Positions 23,542 to 36,225 are shown, counted from the stretch's first letter. The stretch is DNA of 64,000 nucleotides from Larix kaempferi (GCA_027924585.1 BSBM01001667.1:337001-401000), one strand, 5' to 3'. Program-made: numbers and translations. Notes: generated by a model not told the origin, from the letters alone.

Positions 23542-25160
23542 ATACTCAGGTGATATCTGATGTCTTTAAGACATCCCTTGTACTATAGTAGATGTGGTTT
23601 CATTTGATTTAAACATTTATTTTTACCCATGCATTGGACTTGTTATTTATTGTAGTTCATTTTAATTTGAACAAGGGTAGAAGTGTATTCCTTCGATGCA
23701 TTTGATGATTTTTTTGTTTGAAGTGTATGTGGGTCTACATGTCCCATATGATTCAGAAGTTTTCATGCACACTTGGGAGAAGCACATGTATTGCAATTGG
23801 ATCCAGTTGTTACCTCTAGATACTTTGCATTGTGCCATACTAGATTTCCATAGATGAGGGGTCTTCTTTTCTATATAAAGGCCACGTTTGGGCTTGATTT
23901 ATGTAGAGTGATGGTATGGTGGGGCTTAAGATATGTGGTCTAGTCATGGAAGGTCATCTTGGTTTTCATTCTACGAAGTATTGGCTTAATGGAATTGCTA
24001 ACATATTTTTGACGGGCGAACGTCTCCCATCATGTTGGGCCATTTGTGCTCTAATTTGGTGTCTCGTGCTTCTTGGGATGACTCCATTTGGACACATGGA
24101 TTAGGGGATCCTAGCCATGATCATGTGTATGCTATGTAGGATCTTATTGCGTGTGTAAAGGTTTTCATACCTATTTTAGCACACCTCATTATTCCCACTT
24201 GGACCTATTTTTATTATACATTGACTCTACTCTTGTCTCAAGCAAGCCAAATTGATGATGTTGTCATACTTTGAGGGGGCCATACCATATAAAGGATGAT
24301 GATGTTGAGTGAAAAATCACAATGTTGGGGTAATATGGGGCATGAAACCCTCCTCCCATGCTCAACATTTCATCCAAGTTGTAGCAATTCATCATATTTG
24401 ATAATTATTTTATGTTGTATGAGGTTTTGTCCCTGGCGTGTGGGTGAAAAACCCTAAAAAAACATTTAAAGTTATTTTAGAAATTTTAGATTGGTCATCT
24501 TGTAAAGGAGGTTAAGTTGGCCTAATTCACATATAGATAAGGCAACTCCTCCACATTTTAACTCAGTATTATGGGAATGAATAAAGTCATTTCTATTTTT
24601 CTTCTTGTCTACTTTGGATAAGTGGCGCACACTCTCTTCTTGCCATGTCAGAGATTCTTTGGAGTGATTTTTTTGGTGTTTGAAGGTTGATACTTAATCT
24701 TGCAAGGATTTTTTTAAGGAAAGGGATTCTTAGGAGGTTACTCTTTTCTCACTTTTTCTTCATTCATGGCGATATCTATGGTTCTCTTTCTCTTGCATTG
24801 TCTGAGACATCCAAGGTAAGAGTAAATTAGGTTTTTTGTTATGTAGGAAAGATCTATATTGTAAGTGATACGTCCCTCTATACTAAGGAACACTAACCAC
24901 CATCCCTTAGTGGCCTTGAAGGGAAGATAATTAGGTATTTATTTCCATCATCTTCACTTGGAATCTATTTTATCAAATTTCTGCACTATATTATGCAAAA
25001 ATACAAAAAAACATTTATTGTGAAAAACCCAAAAAAATTTATATTTTGCAAAATCTAGAAATATTTATCTTTTTGTGTCATAGATTATCTTAATTGTTAT
25101 TTTCTGAATTTGTTAATTGTAGTATTACAATTTATATCTTGATAAGATATCTTAAAAATC
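23542..25160 (+). other. Gypsy-C 3' untranslated region and probable 3' LTR
   Basis: No coding sequence is supported. A purine-rich TTTGAGGGGGCC lies at about 24271-24282, and a possible LTR start TGTTGAGTGAAAAATCAC lies at about 24304. The spacing to the tract is longer than usual, so the LTR start is tentative. The sequence after about 24430 is AT-rich untranslated DNA. The border with element H to the right is not resolved. Confidence 0.35.
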
Positions 25161-26490
25161 CCAAAATAAGGAGTTTGAGTCAAATCCAAAGTCACTAGGG
25201 AGGACCATAGGGGGATTTGAGGCCAGGGAATTTTCCAGTTGACCTTGGATGCAATAAATTACATAACTGAAGCATAAATAAATTCCAAATCATATATTTC
25301 ATCCACAAAAACTATAATGTACCAACTTATACAAGTGATACAAAAATATTTTCTTCTTCCAAAATTAATTAAAACAATCACTAAGGAAGCTATAACTGTT
25401 GGGGATGGGAAAGATCAGAGGCTATGGAAGGATGGAAGGTTCTGATATGTTCTGATACCTCTTCACAATGTACTGAGACCATTTATGTTTCAATATCATA
25501 AAGCTTCAATTTACTGCAACGCTCCTGGGCTACTTAGCATATACAAACTAGTATGAGTGAGGTATTTAACTGGAGACTGGAGATGGATGTTTCCGAGATT
25601 ACAGAGATTAAATATAAATTAATAACAGTAATTCAACAGTAATACATCATTCCATAAATTTACAAAGAGATATGAGAAATTCTCACAAAAACATGCACAA
25701 AATTTCCTTCCATGACAACTCAACTAGTGTGAATTTAGGATTTCCAAACAGGATTTAAAGGGTCACGATTTTCTAAACTGAAGCATGGTATGTTAGTTTT
25801 GGCATCTTAGTGATCTCCAGGAACAATAATTAATTCATTTGGATACGTTATCATACATTTATTGCTTGCAAACTGGAAACTAGTCAAATTCTAGCTAAAT
25901 CTAGAGAGGGTAGAGAAATATGAGAATAAATCTGAGTTCTAAAATTTTATTCAAGATGAATGATATAATAGGATGAATTTCACTATTATTACATCATATA
26001 TGGGCTAATAGTATCCTCATATAATTACAAAACTTTCTCTCCATTTCTACTGAGCATTACAACACTAGAAATCAATGAATGGAGTTGAGATTCGAACCAA
26101 AAAATTGTAGAAGCTTCCTGAAATTAGACCATTGATATCAGAGGATTACATTCAATTTCATTACATCAGAAATAGGCCGAAATACCTCTCAAAAAATTAT
26201 GGAAAAATATCTCTTCTTCTACACCAGAAACTAGCTCTAGAAATCAAGAGGAAGCTTAGAGATTCGAACTTTGAAATGGATGATGCTTTTTCTGATCTTC
26301 AAATTTTACTTCATCAGATACAGGACCTACAAATAAAATCAATGAAAATGGCTGAATTCCACCATCCTCTCACAGAAAGCTGGGGCACATCTCCCATTCT
26401 TGACTATGGGCACATCTCCCAAGTCTCAAATGCACAAATGTATTCATACAATTTCTCAAACTAACAAAATATGTGAATGTGGTACTCATG

Positions 26491-26503
26491 CAATTATTTA
26501 TAG
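26491..26503 (-). promoter_or_regulatory. TATA-like box of H LTR
   Basis: The minus strand reads CTATAAATAATTG inside the H LTR, in a position suitable for an LTR promoter. Confidence 0.4.
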
Positions 26504-26670
26504 ATATTTGATGACTTGGAGAGAAAGTCTCCATGAGGAATCCACCCTCCTTGAGTGGATGAGGAAATATTTCTTTCCTTCCCTACTTTGCTTTCTTTGC
26601 TTTGCTTTGGATTCCCTTCTTTTTCCTCTTTTTCTGACTTTCTTTCTTTTCTGAGCTTTCCTGCTTTTCA

Positions 26671-27275
26671 TGTTAATTTTTTAGCATTATTTCAATATAC
26701 TCTAGGATCTTTGTTGAGAGAATAACATGTATAGTATATCAATGCATATCAATCATAAAAAGCATGTCAATCATCACAAGAAGCAAACATAAGAGACAAT
26801 AGACACACAGAGTTTCTGTGGGGAAAACCCTAAGGTGAAAAACCCCACAACTTCCTCAGAGATACATAGAGCAATAGTACAACCAAAATACAACCAAAGT
26901 ACACAGAGATAGACTCCTCCTAGCAACTGATCCTCCTCCTCACATGTGCGCCACTTTCCGAGTGATGGAAGAGTGAGTTGTGAAGTGATCCAAAGAGAGA
27001 TCGGGAGATCTCTATTTATACTTGTCCTAACTTCCCAATAAACTTATGGGGCCGACTTGTATAGCTTAGTACAATAACCCAATGTTAAATTAATCAGGGC
27101 CGACCCCACACATGGTGGTCTAATAACCCATCAGCAAGTTACGACGGCTGCGACACTTGTTAATACAAATGACGACACTTCCGTATAGAGGAATAATAAC
27201 ATCTCTATAGGAGTACAATATACATAGATGAAATACATGGGTGAAATACATTCCATAGTTACATATACATCAACA
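26671..27275 (-). repeat. Copia-4 3' LTR
   Basis: 605 bp, TGTTAATTTTTTAGC to CATATACATCAACA on the plus strand. It is followed on the plus side by the minus-strand purine tract GAGGGAG. Confidence 0.93.
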
Positions 27276-27469
27276 CTCCCTCATAAATAGGAAGGTATTT
27301 CTCAACACAGATCTGCTAGCACAAGTCTTCTTCTCTGGATCATCATTAGCGAATCATCATCATCATCACTACTGCTGCTATCTCAATCAATCTCTGAATC
27401 TACTCATCATAGGAAGTTCTACAGATACAATCCTTTTTCATACTGGATGTAGGCCCACCATCTGCAGGT

Positions 27470-28120
27470 CTTCATCATCACTGGCCATACTGTGGAATCC
27501 TCGGGACTTATTACATGCATCACGAAACCTCGTAAGAGCATCCTAGGACTGATTACGGGCACACAGCCCAACCTATCGGATCTCCCAGGGAGCTATTACA
27601 TGTGACTGTCACAAAACCTTAAAATAGTCTCTTGACTAGCAAGAACCCTAAAGAGAATTTTATGCATTTTTCATCCTGTCCAGATCTCCAGGACTTATTA
27701 CATGTGACCCCCACCACAAAATCTTTAAAGAGTGTCTTGTCAAGCAAGAACCCTAAAGAGCATCTGAGGCCTTTTTCATCCTGTCCAGATCTCTAGGACT
27801 TATTACATGTGGTCATGGAAATGCCTGGAAAGAGCATCTGAGGCCTTTTTCATCATGTCCAGATCTCCCAGGTCTACTTACATGCCATAGGACAAAACAT
27901 CGAAAGAGCGTTTGCCAGATCTCCTAGGGAGCTATTATATACCAGTGGCAAAACCTAGCAAGAGAATCTGCAAATCTCCCAGGGCGCTATTATATGTCCT
28001 CCCAAAGAAAAACCTCGAAAGAGAATTTGCCAAATCTCCTAGGGAGCTATTATATGCCAGCAGCAAAACCAGGCAAGAGAATCTGCAAACCTCCCAGGGC
28101 GCTATTATATGCTTATCTGC
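27470..28120 (-). repeat. Diverged tandem repeats in Copia-4 3' untranslated region
   Basis: Loosely repeated units of about 65-90 bp share GATCTCCCAGG, (G/C)CTATTACATG-type and AAACCT(C/G)GAAAGAGCATC words. At least six units can be followed, and the same units occur in Copia-6 at 49330-49910. They lie between the pol stop and the 3' LTR. Confidence 0.75.
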
Positions 28121-28313
28121 ACAACTTGTCCATGGCCACAAAGTATCAACCTGATACTCACCATACATCATCCTGATGTACACATGATCATCCTGATCAT
28201 CATCACTACATCATCCTAACGCATGTCAATTGGAGAAACATCCTGAAGCTCATCATCCATGATCATCCTGATCATACAATGTATCCACCTGATACATATA
28301 CAAATACATACAC

Positions 28314-28513
28314 ATGATCCAACTGATCATATCCAGCATCCAACATGATGCATACATACATAAATGATCCAACTGATCATATCCAGCATCCAACATGATG
28401 CATACATACATAAATGATCCAACTGATCATATCCAGCATCCAACATGATGCATACATACATAAATGATCCAACTGATCATATCATGCATCCAACATGATG
28501 CATATACATATAC
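28314..28513 (-). repeat. 50-bp minisatellite, four copies
   Basis: A 50-bp unit starting ATGATCCAACTGATCATATC begins at 28314, 28364, 28414 and 28464. The first three are almost identical and the fourth diverges at its end. The unit is rich in TGATCA palindromes. Copia-6 has about two copies near 50285-50385. Confidence 0.92.
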
Positions 28514-28625
28514 AAAGCAGTAACTGGAGCATCGTCCTGATGCTCATCATCTAGCGCTTACATCCACAGCCATGTGAAGGATTCTCCTTCCAACATGTTT
28601 GGAATGGCTTCAGCAAATGTCTCCA

Positions 28626-30101
28626 TCACTTCTTCCTCGAAGTGTCATCAATCTGAAGAACACCAAGCCTCTCTCTAAAGTACTTGAAATTCACTCTGGC
28701 TAGTGGCTTCGTCAGCACATCTGCAATATACTCATCCATCGCAACATACAGAATCTTCACTGCTCCTCTTTGCACCATATCCCGGATATAGTGATATTTG
28801 ACCTCTATGTGTTTCGACCTGTTGTGGAACACTGGGTTCTCAGACAGCTTCACACAACTCTGGTTGTCACAAAAGATACCAGTAGCCTCCAACGGGAGAT
28901 CAAATAACTCAGACAGTAGCTTCCTAATCCATACTGCCTCACAACTAGCCGAACATGATGCAACATACTCTGCCTCGGCTGTACTCATTGCTACATAGGA
29001 CTGCTTCCTGCTAAACCAAGAGATCACACCTGATCCCATACTGAAGCAACACCCAGAAGTGCTCTTCCTATCTGTAGCAGTTCCTGCCCAATCTGAATCA
29101 ACATAACCCTGTAGGTTAAACTTTTGATTCGCATCATACTTGATCCCATAATCAACTGTACCCTTCAGGTACCTCAGAATATGCTTTACATCAACCAGGT
29201 GAACACTCCTCGGATCCGTCAAGAGCTGGCTCAATGTGTTCACCGCAAAGGAAATATCTGGTCCTGTGTTCATCAGGTACATCAAGGACGCAATCATCTG
29301 ATGATACATAGTGACATAAACCGGCTCAGATGAAGCATCACACAGAAGCTTCAGGTTCGATGCCATAGGTGTGGCCATGGCCTTATAGTCCATCATCCCG
29401 AACCTCTTCAGGATCTCTACTGCATACTTCCCTTGTCCAAGGAAGATTCCATCTGCACTCTCCCATACCTCCATACCTAGAAAATAGTGCATCATCCCCA
29501 AGTCCTTAATCTCGAACTCGGTAGCAAGCTTCCTCTTTGTATCGGCAATCAATCTATCATCTCCTGTTACAAACAGGTCATCCACATATAGGAGTAGTAT
29601 CACAAGATTTCCTTCCTCAACCTTGTAATAAAGGTTGGAATCTGCTTTACTCTTGGTAAAGCCCAAACTAGATAGGAAACTATCCATCCTACCATACCAA
29701 GTCCTAGGATCTTGCTTCAAGCCATACAAGGCTTTCTTCAATCTGCACAAATATGAGTCCCTGTCATGTGTTTCAAAGCCAAGTGGCTGCTCCACATACA
29801 CTTCCTCTTCAACTACACCATTCAAGAAAGCAGTCTTGACATCCATCTGGTGTATCTTCCATTTCATCACTGCAGCTAGAGCAAGTACTGATCTGATGGA
29901 AGTGTACCTGGCTACAGGAGAAAAAGTTTCTTCATAATCTATTCCCTCTTTTCGAGAGAAGCCACGAGCTACAAATATTGCCTTGTATTTATCTATGATG
30001 CCATCTGCAACATGCTTGATCTTGTAGATCCATTTGGAAGTCACAACAGACTTCCCTTCAGGTCTTGGGACAACATCCCAAACATCATTCTTCATTATTG
30101 A
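28626..30101 (-). pseudogene. Copia-4 reverse transcriptase and RNase H
   Basis: A 489-codon open frame. RT motifs are KAIFVARGFSRKEGIDYEETF, MDVKTAFLNGVVEEEVY, LKKALYGLKQDPRTWYG and intact catalytic YVDDLFVTGDD. RNase H motifs are DSDWAGTATDRKSTSG, STAEAEYVA, DNQSCVKLSENPVFHNRSKH and a VLTKPLARVNFKYFRE end. All the main catalytic residues appear present. A TAA just upstream, near 30100, separates it from the integrase frame (VEEY, stop, SIMKNDVW), so the full polyprotein is interrupted although this part could be expressed alone. Confidence 0.93.
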
Positions 30102-31262
30102 TTAGTATTCTTCGACCATGGCATCATAACTGGAAGGTTCTTTGTTCATGATATCACAGAGTAAAGCAACATAGCAGGTATGTGATCTGGTCCTCTTCTT
30201 TGCTCTATGTTCTTCTTCTGGAATGCCATACCTTTCTACATCTTGAATGAGCTCTCTAGCCCATGCAGGTTTTCTCTTGTGAGAGTTATTCTCATGGGGT
30301 GGATCTACAGGTTCTTGCGGATCTTCAATTTCACGATCAACATTTAGAATTGCTTCAGTCATAGTAGTGTCTTGAAATCTAGTTTCCTTAGGTTCTTCAT
30401 GATCCTCAATAGGTGTCTTCCTTGATTTGATGAATGCTGAGTTTTCATCAAATGTCACATCCCTGCTGACATCAATCTTCTTGAACCCTAGAAAGTATAT
30501 TCTATAAGCCTTCGAGCTTTCACTGTAACCCACAAAGATACCCTTCTTTCCTGAAGGATCTAGCTTGGTCCTCTTTTCCTTTGGGACATGAGTGTATACT
30601 GGAAAACCAAATATTCTGAGATGGCTGACTTCAGGTTTCTTACCTGAGAAGACCTCTTCTGGTGTCTTGTTGTCCAATATATTGTGGGGTGTTATGTTCT
30701 GCACATATACAGCTGTCCTAGCTGCTTCTGCCCATAGATGCATAGGTAGATCCTGATCATGCAACATTGCCCTTGCTGCTTCCATCATTGTTCGATTCTT
30801 TCTTTCTACAACTCCATTCTGTTGTGGTTTGTAAGGAGCAATCAACTCCCTCTTAATCCCTAAATCACTGCATACCTTCTTGAAGCCACCTGAAGTGAAT
30901 TCTCCACCATTGTCAGATCTGAATGTTTTGACCTTCTTATCAGTTTGGTTCTCCATCAAGGTTTTGAATTCTTTGAACTTGTCAAACACTTCATCTTTGT
31001 TCTTCAAGAAGTAAACCCAAGTCTTCCTAGAGAAGTCATCAATGAAAGAGACATAGTAAACATACCCACTTAGAGAACTGGATGACATCGGACCACATAC
31101 ATCGGAGTGGATAATTTCCAAGATACTTTTTGCCTTGCTTTCACTGCTTGGAAATGCCTTCTTTATGTTCTTTCCTTTTGCACATCCTTTGCAAACACCT
31201 TCATGCTTGGTCTTGATTTCAAGAAGACCTTCTACAGCTTTAGTTGCAATTGGTAATGCTCT
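30102..31262 (-). pseudogene. Copia-4 integrase
   Basis: The frame runs through the zinc CxxC (CKGCAKGKNIKK), IHSDVCGPM, FIDDFSRKTWVYFLKNKDE, FRSDNGGEF and PQQNGVVERKNRT, so all three D, D, E residues are present. C-terminal motifs HLRIFGFPVYTHVPKEKR and IFVGYSESSKAYRIYF and an acidic linker follow before RT. It is bounded by a TAG at about 31263-31265 and a TAA at about 30100. There are no frameshifts within. Confidence 0.92.
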
Positions 31263-32623
31263 CTAGTGCATATGTGCAAGTCTTCTATGCCAAAGTTCAC
31301 TTGGCTCCATGGAATCATACACCATGGCATGTTCAGGTTGTCCCTTCAATTTATACAATCCTCCCTCTTGTTCTCCAATCACCACTACATCATCTATAGT
31401 CTTTCCCTTTGGCCACATTAGAACTTGGCCATTCACAGATGCAACCCTCATACCTTTTGCATCCAATGCAGATATGGAGAGTAGGTTTTTCTTGAGCCCA
31501 GGTACATAAAGAACTTCTTTCATCTTCAAAGACTTTCCAGAGTCTAGGTTGTAGGAGGATTCCCCACTTCCTTTGATAGGGTATTGATAATCATCCCCAA
31601 GTTTCACCTTATGGGGTGATTCACGTTCAGATATATTTACAGAAGATTCTTTAAACCCATTCATGTGTTTGGAAGCCCCACTGTCAATAAGCCAATCATT
31701 ACAACCATGAGAAATATTACCTGTGAGAGCAGATATTAGAACATACTCTTCTTCGCTTGATGAGTCATCATCATCACATTCTTCTCTAGCCTTCTTCTTG
31801 GGAGGTTCATCATCCTCAGCAGCATGAGCATGGTACCTTATTTTGCTGCCTTTCTTCTTGTTGTTGAAGTTGTTGTTGTCCTTCTTGTTCTTGGGACAAT
31901 TTATAGCAATATGTCCCTTTTCATTACAGTTGAAGCATATTCTCCTTTCTTTATGGTGATGTGAAGATTTCTTGAAGTGAGATGGCTCTCTCTTGGACTT
32001 CCCTTTCTTAGTGTGAGCTGTGAGAGCTTGATCTTCATTCCCCATCTTTTCTTCTTGTGCCACAAGCATTGCTTCTTCTTGTGAGCATTATTCCTGCAGT
32101 CTACTGAAGGATACCAACTTCTTTCTTGCACAGATTCCTTGGATAAAGGAATCCCATGACCTAGGTAGGCCATTCAGAGTGGTCATGACAACTTCACCAT
32201 TCTCCACCATTTCATCCACTGCTTCTAGTTGTTCCTTGATCTGAGAGACTCTAGAAAAATAAGATTGAATGGATTCTCCGTTCTGAAGTTTTACCCCTTT
32301 CAATTGGTTCCGCAGAGTCATCTTCCGATTTATGTTCTTCCCTTCAAATAGCTTGGATAGGAATCAAACATCTCTTTGGGTGTCTTCAGATATGAAACAT
32401 GAAGGGTGAGATGGTCCTTGATAGAATCAACAATGATTCTCTTTTCCTTGACGAAGTTCTTCTTGTGGAGGGCTTTAGCCTCTTCTCCCTCTAGGACAGG
32501 GACCTCTTCCCTTATATATGAGTCCAACTCATTCTCTTCCAGGATTAACCCAATCCTATACTTCTAGGCTCGAAAGTTATCAGCCCCTTCAAGCTTGTCC
32601 TCAAGCTTGGTGTGGTGAGACAT
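31263..32623 (-). pseudogene. Copia-4 gag and protease
   Basis: Gag begins at the ATG at 32623 (MSHHTKLEDKLEGADNFRA). A TAG then replaces an expected Trp near 32567. It continues with a -/+1 frame change near 32354 and a TAA at about 32089. The zinc knuckle reads CFNCNEKGHIAINCPKN. The protease active site is intact as WLIDSGASKHM, and the pre-integrase start LWHRRLAHMH ends at the TAG near 31265. Confidence 0.9.
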
Positions 32624-33186
32624 CTTTAAAGAGTAGTTCAAATGGAAATAGAAAAGATTTAGGTCTTACCACTTGATTTGCTGAAAACTGGATCTGGTCC
32701 CGGATTAGGGTTTGTTAGAGAAACCCTAAAATTTCAAAATGTGAATTTCAACTTTCTGAAAGGTTAGAAAGATGCGCCTTGATGAACTGATCAGCCTGGT
32801 GTATTCAGAATTTGAGATCTACAAAGCTTCACCCTTCAGAAATGCCTTTTAGTCTTCCTGGGTTCACTGGGGCGGACCCTAAATTAGGGTTTGAGTCTCC
32901 CAGAGATTTACCCAGCCAAAAATCTCGATCCAAAGCTATAAACTTCAATATTGCCAAGGAGCTTCCAGCTATGTCTTCATATTTTAGAAATTCCTATTTT
33001 TGTGGAAACCCTAATTTTTAGGGACAAAACTAAAAGTGCTCAGAATTGAATTCTGATTGGACAGAAAGATTCACCTTGCTAAGGAGATTCAATCTATCAT
33101 ATTTATTTTCCAAAATATGTGGAGAGAAACCCAATAAACAAGAAACCCTGGTTTCTGCCACTACACAATGTCTTCTTCTCAGGTTA
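32624..33186 (-). other. Copia-4 leader
   Basis: Short untranslated region between primer site and gag. No feature beyond its position is visible. Confidence 0.7.
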
Positions 33187-33198
33187 GCTCTAATACCA
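33187..33198 (-). promoter_or_regulatory. Copia-4 primer-binding site
   Basis: The minus strand reads TGGTATTAGAGC, one base different from the initiator-Met-tRNA complement, adjacent to the 5' LTR. Confidence 0.9.
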
Positions 33199-33792
33199 TG
33201 TTAATTTTTTAGCATTAATTCAATATACTCTAGGATCTTTGATGAGAGAATAACATGTACAGTATATCAATACATATCAATCATAGAAAGCATGTCAATC
33301 ATCAAAAGAATCAAACATAAGAGACAATAGACACACAGAGCTTCTGTGGGGAAAACCCTAAGGTGAAAAACCCCACAACTTCCTCAGAGATAGATAGAGC
33401 AATAGTACGACCAAAGTACACAGAGATAGACTCCTCCTAGCAGTTGATCCTCCTCCTCACATGTGCGCCACTTTTCGAGTGATGGAAGAGTGAGTTGTGA
33501 AGTGATCCAAATAGAGATCAGGAGATCTCTATTTATACTTGTCCTGACTGCCCAATAAACTTATGGGGCCGACTTGTCTAGCTTAGTACAATAACCCAAT
33601 GTTAACTTAATCAGGGCCGACCCCACACATGGTGGTCTAATAACCCATCGGCAAGTTATGACACTTGCGACACTTATCAATACAAATGACGACACTTCCG
33701 TATAGAGGAATAATAACATCTCTATAGGAGTACAATATACATAGATGAAATACATGGGTGAAATACATTCCGAAGTTACATATACATCAACA
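33199..33792 (-). repeat. Copia-4 5' LTR
   Basis: 594 bp. The minus strand carries a TATA box, AAGTATAAATAGAG, at about 33527-33540. It ends at the TTTCA target duplication. Confidence 0.93.
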
Positions 33793-34177
33793 TTTCATAC
33801 TTTCCTACATTTCCTGTTTTATCCTACTTTCTAGATTTATGCTTTTTTTCCTGAAATATTCCTCTTTTCTCATTTTTGGCATTATTTTTGGACTCATATG
33901 CTTTACTTGAATTCTTCCTCAAGTCACCCCTCCAACCTTATCCACTAATGCGCCCTAGTGGAGCATTTTCTCCATTTATTTAGCATAATCAATTAAATAT
34001 TAAATGCACCATAAATATTTATTCCAAGTGGATAGCAACTATGGATAAAATTAAATGCACACTCCTAATTAATTAATTTCCTCACCTTAACCCCTCATTA
34101 ATTAATTAATTCAATCTGTCACTAAGATCCATGGGGTTTGATCTGCTTCATGGTGCTGAAAAAATGGGGACATGACA

Positions 34178-34195
34178 ATCCTCCCCTCCCAAGAT
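34178..34195 (-). promoter_or_regulatory. Element H polypurine tract
   Basis: The minus strand reads CTTGGGAGGGGAGGAT against the LTR start TGTCATGTCC. Confidence 0.8.
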
Positions 34196-34702
34196 TGATT
34201 GTCCTCATGCAAAATATCCCAAGAGGTCCATCATGCTTTTGCTACATTACTCTGATCATAATCATCTCTCTAAGAAAATCTTCACTACATCCATAACTGA
34301 ACATGCCTACTTCTATCCAAGTGAAGCAACTAGAAAGTGTGCCAAGATCCCATAAGAATATGAGAAATGAAAAGATACCAGATACCACTACCATGTAAAC
34401 TATAAGTCCATCCAAGGAGGTGTTCCCCAGTTAGGAAACTGGAACCAAGTGCAACATAGATGAATTGGTGCAAAAGAGGGTTGGCTTGCTCCATCATGCC
34501 AACATGCAAACAACTGCTCCAAGGACAAACAATGCCAAGATCCCAGTGCTTGTATGGAATCCCCATGGATCAGAATACCATCCAAAAAAATATTTTAAGA
34601 AAAAGAGTGCTTGGATCCCACTGCTTCAACTGCGTTCCCAAGTAGCAGTGAAATGTGTGGAAAATTGTCATCCCATGGAATATTAGGATCCCATTGATCA
34701 TG
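34196..34702 (-). other. Element H 3' untranslated spacer
   Basis: Noncoding sequence between the H 3' ORF stop and the polypurine tract. Repeated words such as ATGGAATCCC/GGATCCCA are visible, but I found no clear repeat structure. Confidence 0.5.
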
Positions 34703-36225
34703 CTACATCTCCCCAAACATTAGTAACAAGAAAAAATCAGCATCATATGAAATGTTGGGAAAGATGAAAACATCATACCACCATATTGGAAAATCATCAT
34801 TTCCAATGCAACCCTGAAGCTTTGAGGGCCCCTCAATCAAGATATGCAACTCTCCATGGTAGGACCCAATCAAGGAAAGAATATGCATCACCAAATATTC
34901 CTCCAAAGAGTGAGGCCAAAGCTCATCAATTCTTTCCACTCCATCAAGAAGGTTTTGATATTTCGAATGCACATAAGAATAAAAAATGTCATCCCTGTAG
35001 CTCAAATGACAAGGGTGGAAGTCCCTTATCCAATCATGAGAAAGATAGGCATCATATAAGCAAAAATTCCTTGTTAACTGATCACAAGTAAAATATGATG
35101 AATGGAATGAAAAACCACAACTGCAAGAAGACCCAATACCCTTAAGGGCATACATATCTAAGGAAGTAATATCATGGCTCAACTCTCTTCCACAGGATCC
35201 AAAAGACAAACATGTACTATCCCAATGGCTCAACTCTCTGCCACTAGTTCCACTCAAGTGGAAAGAACATGTGTTGCATACCTCCATCAAGTATTCACTC
35301 ATCCCATCAGTGGATGAACAACCACTCACCAAATCATGTCCAAGTAAGTAGCTTGTGGTTCCCCCAAGTGCATATCCCCAATAGTTCACCAACTTCATTT
35401 GGCAACTTGTTTGTTTAGTTGTCTTCCACCTACCATGTGCATAAATTTTTTTTGCGAGGAGACTCCATGTGGAGCATGTAACCTTCCACCCAATCCATGT
35501 GTGGATGGATGGTATCTAATGGCAGCAATATGTACCTATGATGCTGATCACAAAACATATCAATGTCAAAGGCATTAAAATTTCACACAACAAAAATTTA
35601 CCTCCTGGATTCTCCAACTTTGTGGTGCATCTATCCATAGATGGACATAACTCTCTGCTACTTGATTCCAAGGTTATGAAATCAATATCATGGCTACTGG
35701 GTGGATATGAGCCATTTCTAAACCCCATCAAGTCATCTTGAATGACTGTGGGAGCTTCATGCTCCTCTTGGGGCATTATCAAGAAAAATCCTTTCACCCA
35801 ATTCTCATCTTCAAGGGATGTGACTGAAACATAAGTGTGGGGTGAAATAGAATGAATCAAATCTCTGTAACAATTATCCACCAAGCATGTGGATCTATGT
35901 ATCTCATCATCATGGGCTAGTCTCTCAAATGTGAGACCATGTATCTCCAAAATTATGCATCTCTCATCATGAGGTAACTCATAATCTCTTTGAAACAAGG
36001 CAAGTTCTTGGTTACCTTCTTACTAGATTTAAGCCCTCTCACGAACATTCAAATCAGCATGCTCCTCATGTTCCAACATCACATGAGATTCCTCCACAGA
36101 AATATGAAAATCATCAACCAAAAGGGAATGGATGATTGGAACATAGGAAGGAATATGAGATCTTAGAGATTCTTGCTGAAGTTTCTCTACTTGCATCTAA
36201 GATTCCAATAGTGTACTTTGCGTAC
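34703..36225 (-). pseudogene. Element H 3' ORF of unknown function, with hydrophobic segment
   Basis: A single minus-strand frame from the Gypsy-5 junction to a stop at 34703, about 500 codons. It is interrupted by a TAG near 36197, a cluster of stops near 36010-36025 and a TAG at 35516. The upstream part is Glu/Gln-rich and coiled-coil-like (MQVEKLQQESLRSH). The middle has charged segments, then a hydrophobic stretch, LLCEILMPLTLICFVISII, just before TYCCH. The C-terminal part carries repeated (S/G)RELSH or SRELC motifs. I do not recognise the family. Position and a possible membrane segment resemble envelope-like or accessory ORFs of gypsy elements, which is only an analogy. Confidence 0.6.

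Larger units (their letters stand above)
26671..33792 (-). mobile_element. Copia-4: nearly intact Ty1/copia element in H LTR
   Basis: This 7122-bp element has LTRs of 605 and 594 bp, a primer site one base off initiator-Met-tRNA, a complete gag-protease-integrase-RT-RNase H order and a perfect TTTCA duplication (26666-26670 and 33793-33797). The polyprotein from 32623 to 28626 is disabled only by four stops and one frameshift that I can see. An unusual 1.35-kb repeat-rich segment separates the pol stop from the 3' LTR. LTR divergence is about 28 substitutions plus an 11-bp indel. Copia-6 belongs to the same family. Confidence 0.95.
25200..34177 (-). repeat. 3' LTR of element H, interrupted by Copia-4
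   Basis: The LTR start is clear on the minus strand at 34177 (TGTCATGTCCCC), directly after a polypurine tract. The LTR continues leftward to 33798, is interrupted by Copia-4 (26671-33792), then continues from 26670 to an unresolved left end near 25200. A minus-strand TATA-like CTATAAATAATTG lies at 26491-26503. The estimated LTR length without Copia-4 is 1.8-1.9 kb. The left limit is only approximate. Confidence 0.6.

Noticed and set aside
28314-28513. Regular repeats that might suggest a CRISPR array
   Set aside because: Units are contiguous 50-bp tandem copies without unique spacers and lie in a plant retrotransposon.
34786-35091. Plus-strand ORFs of 71 and 101 codons
   Set aside because: They are antisense to the longer element H ORF and have no recognisable motif.
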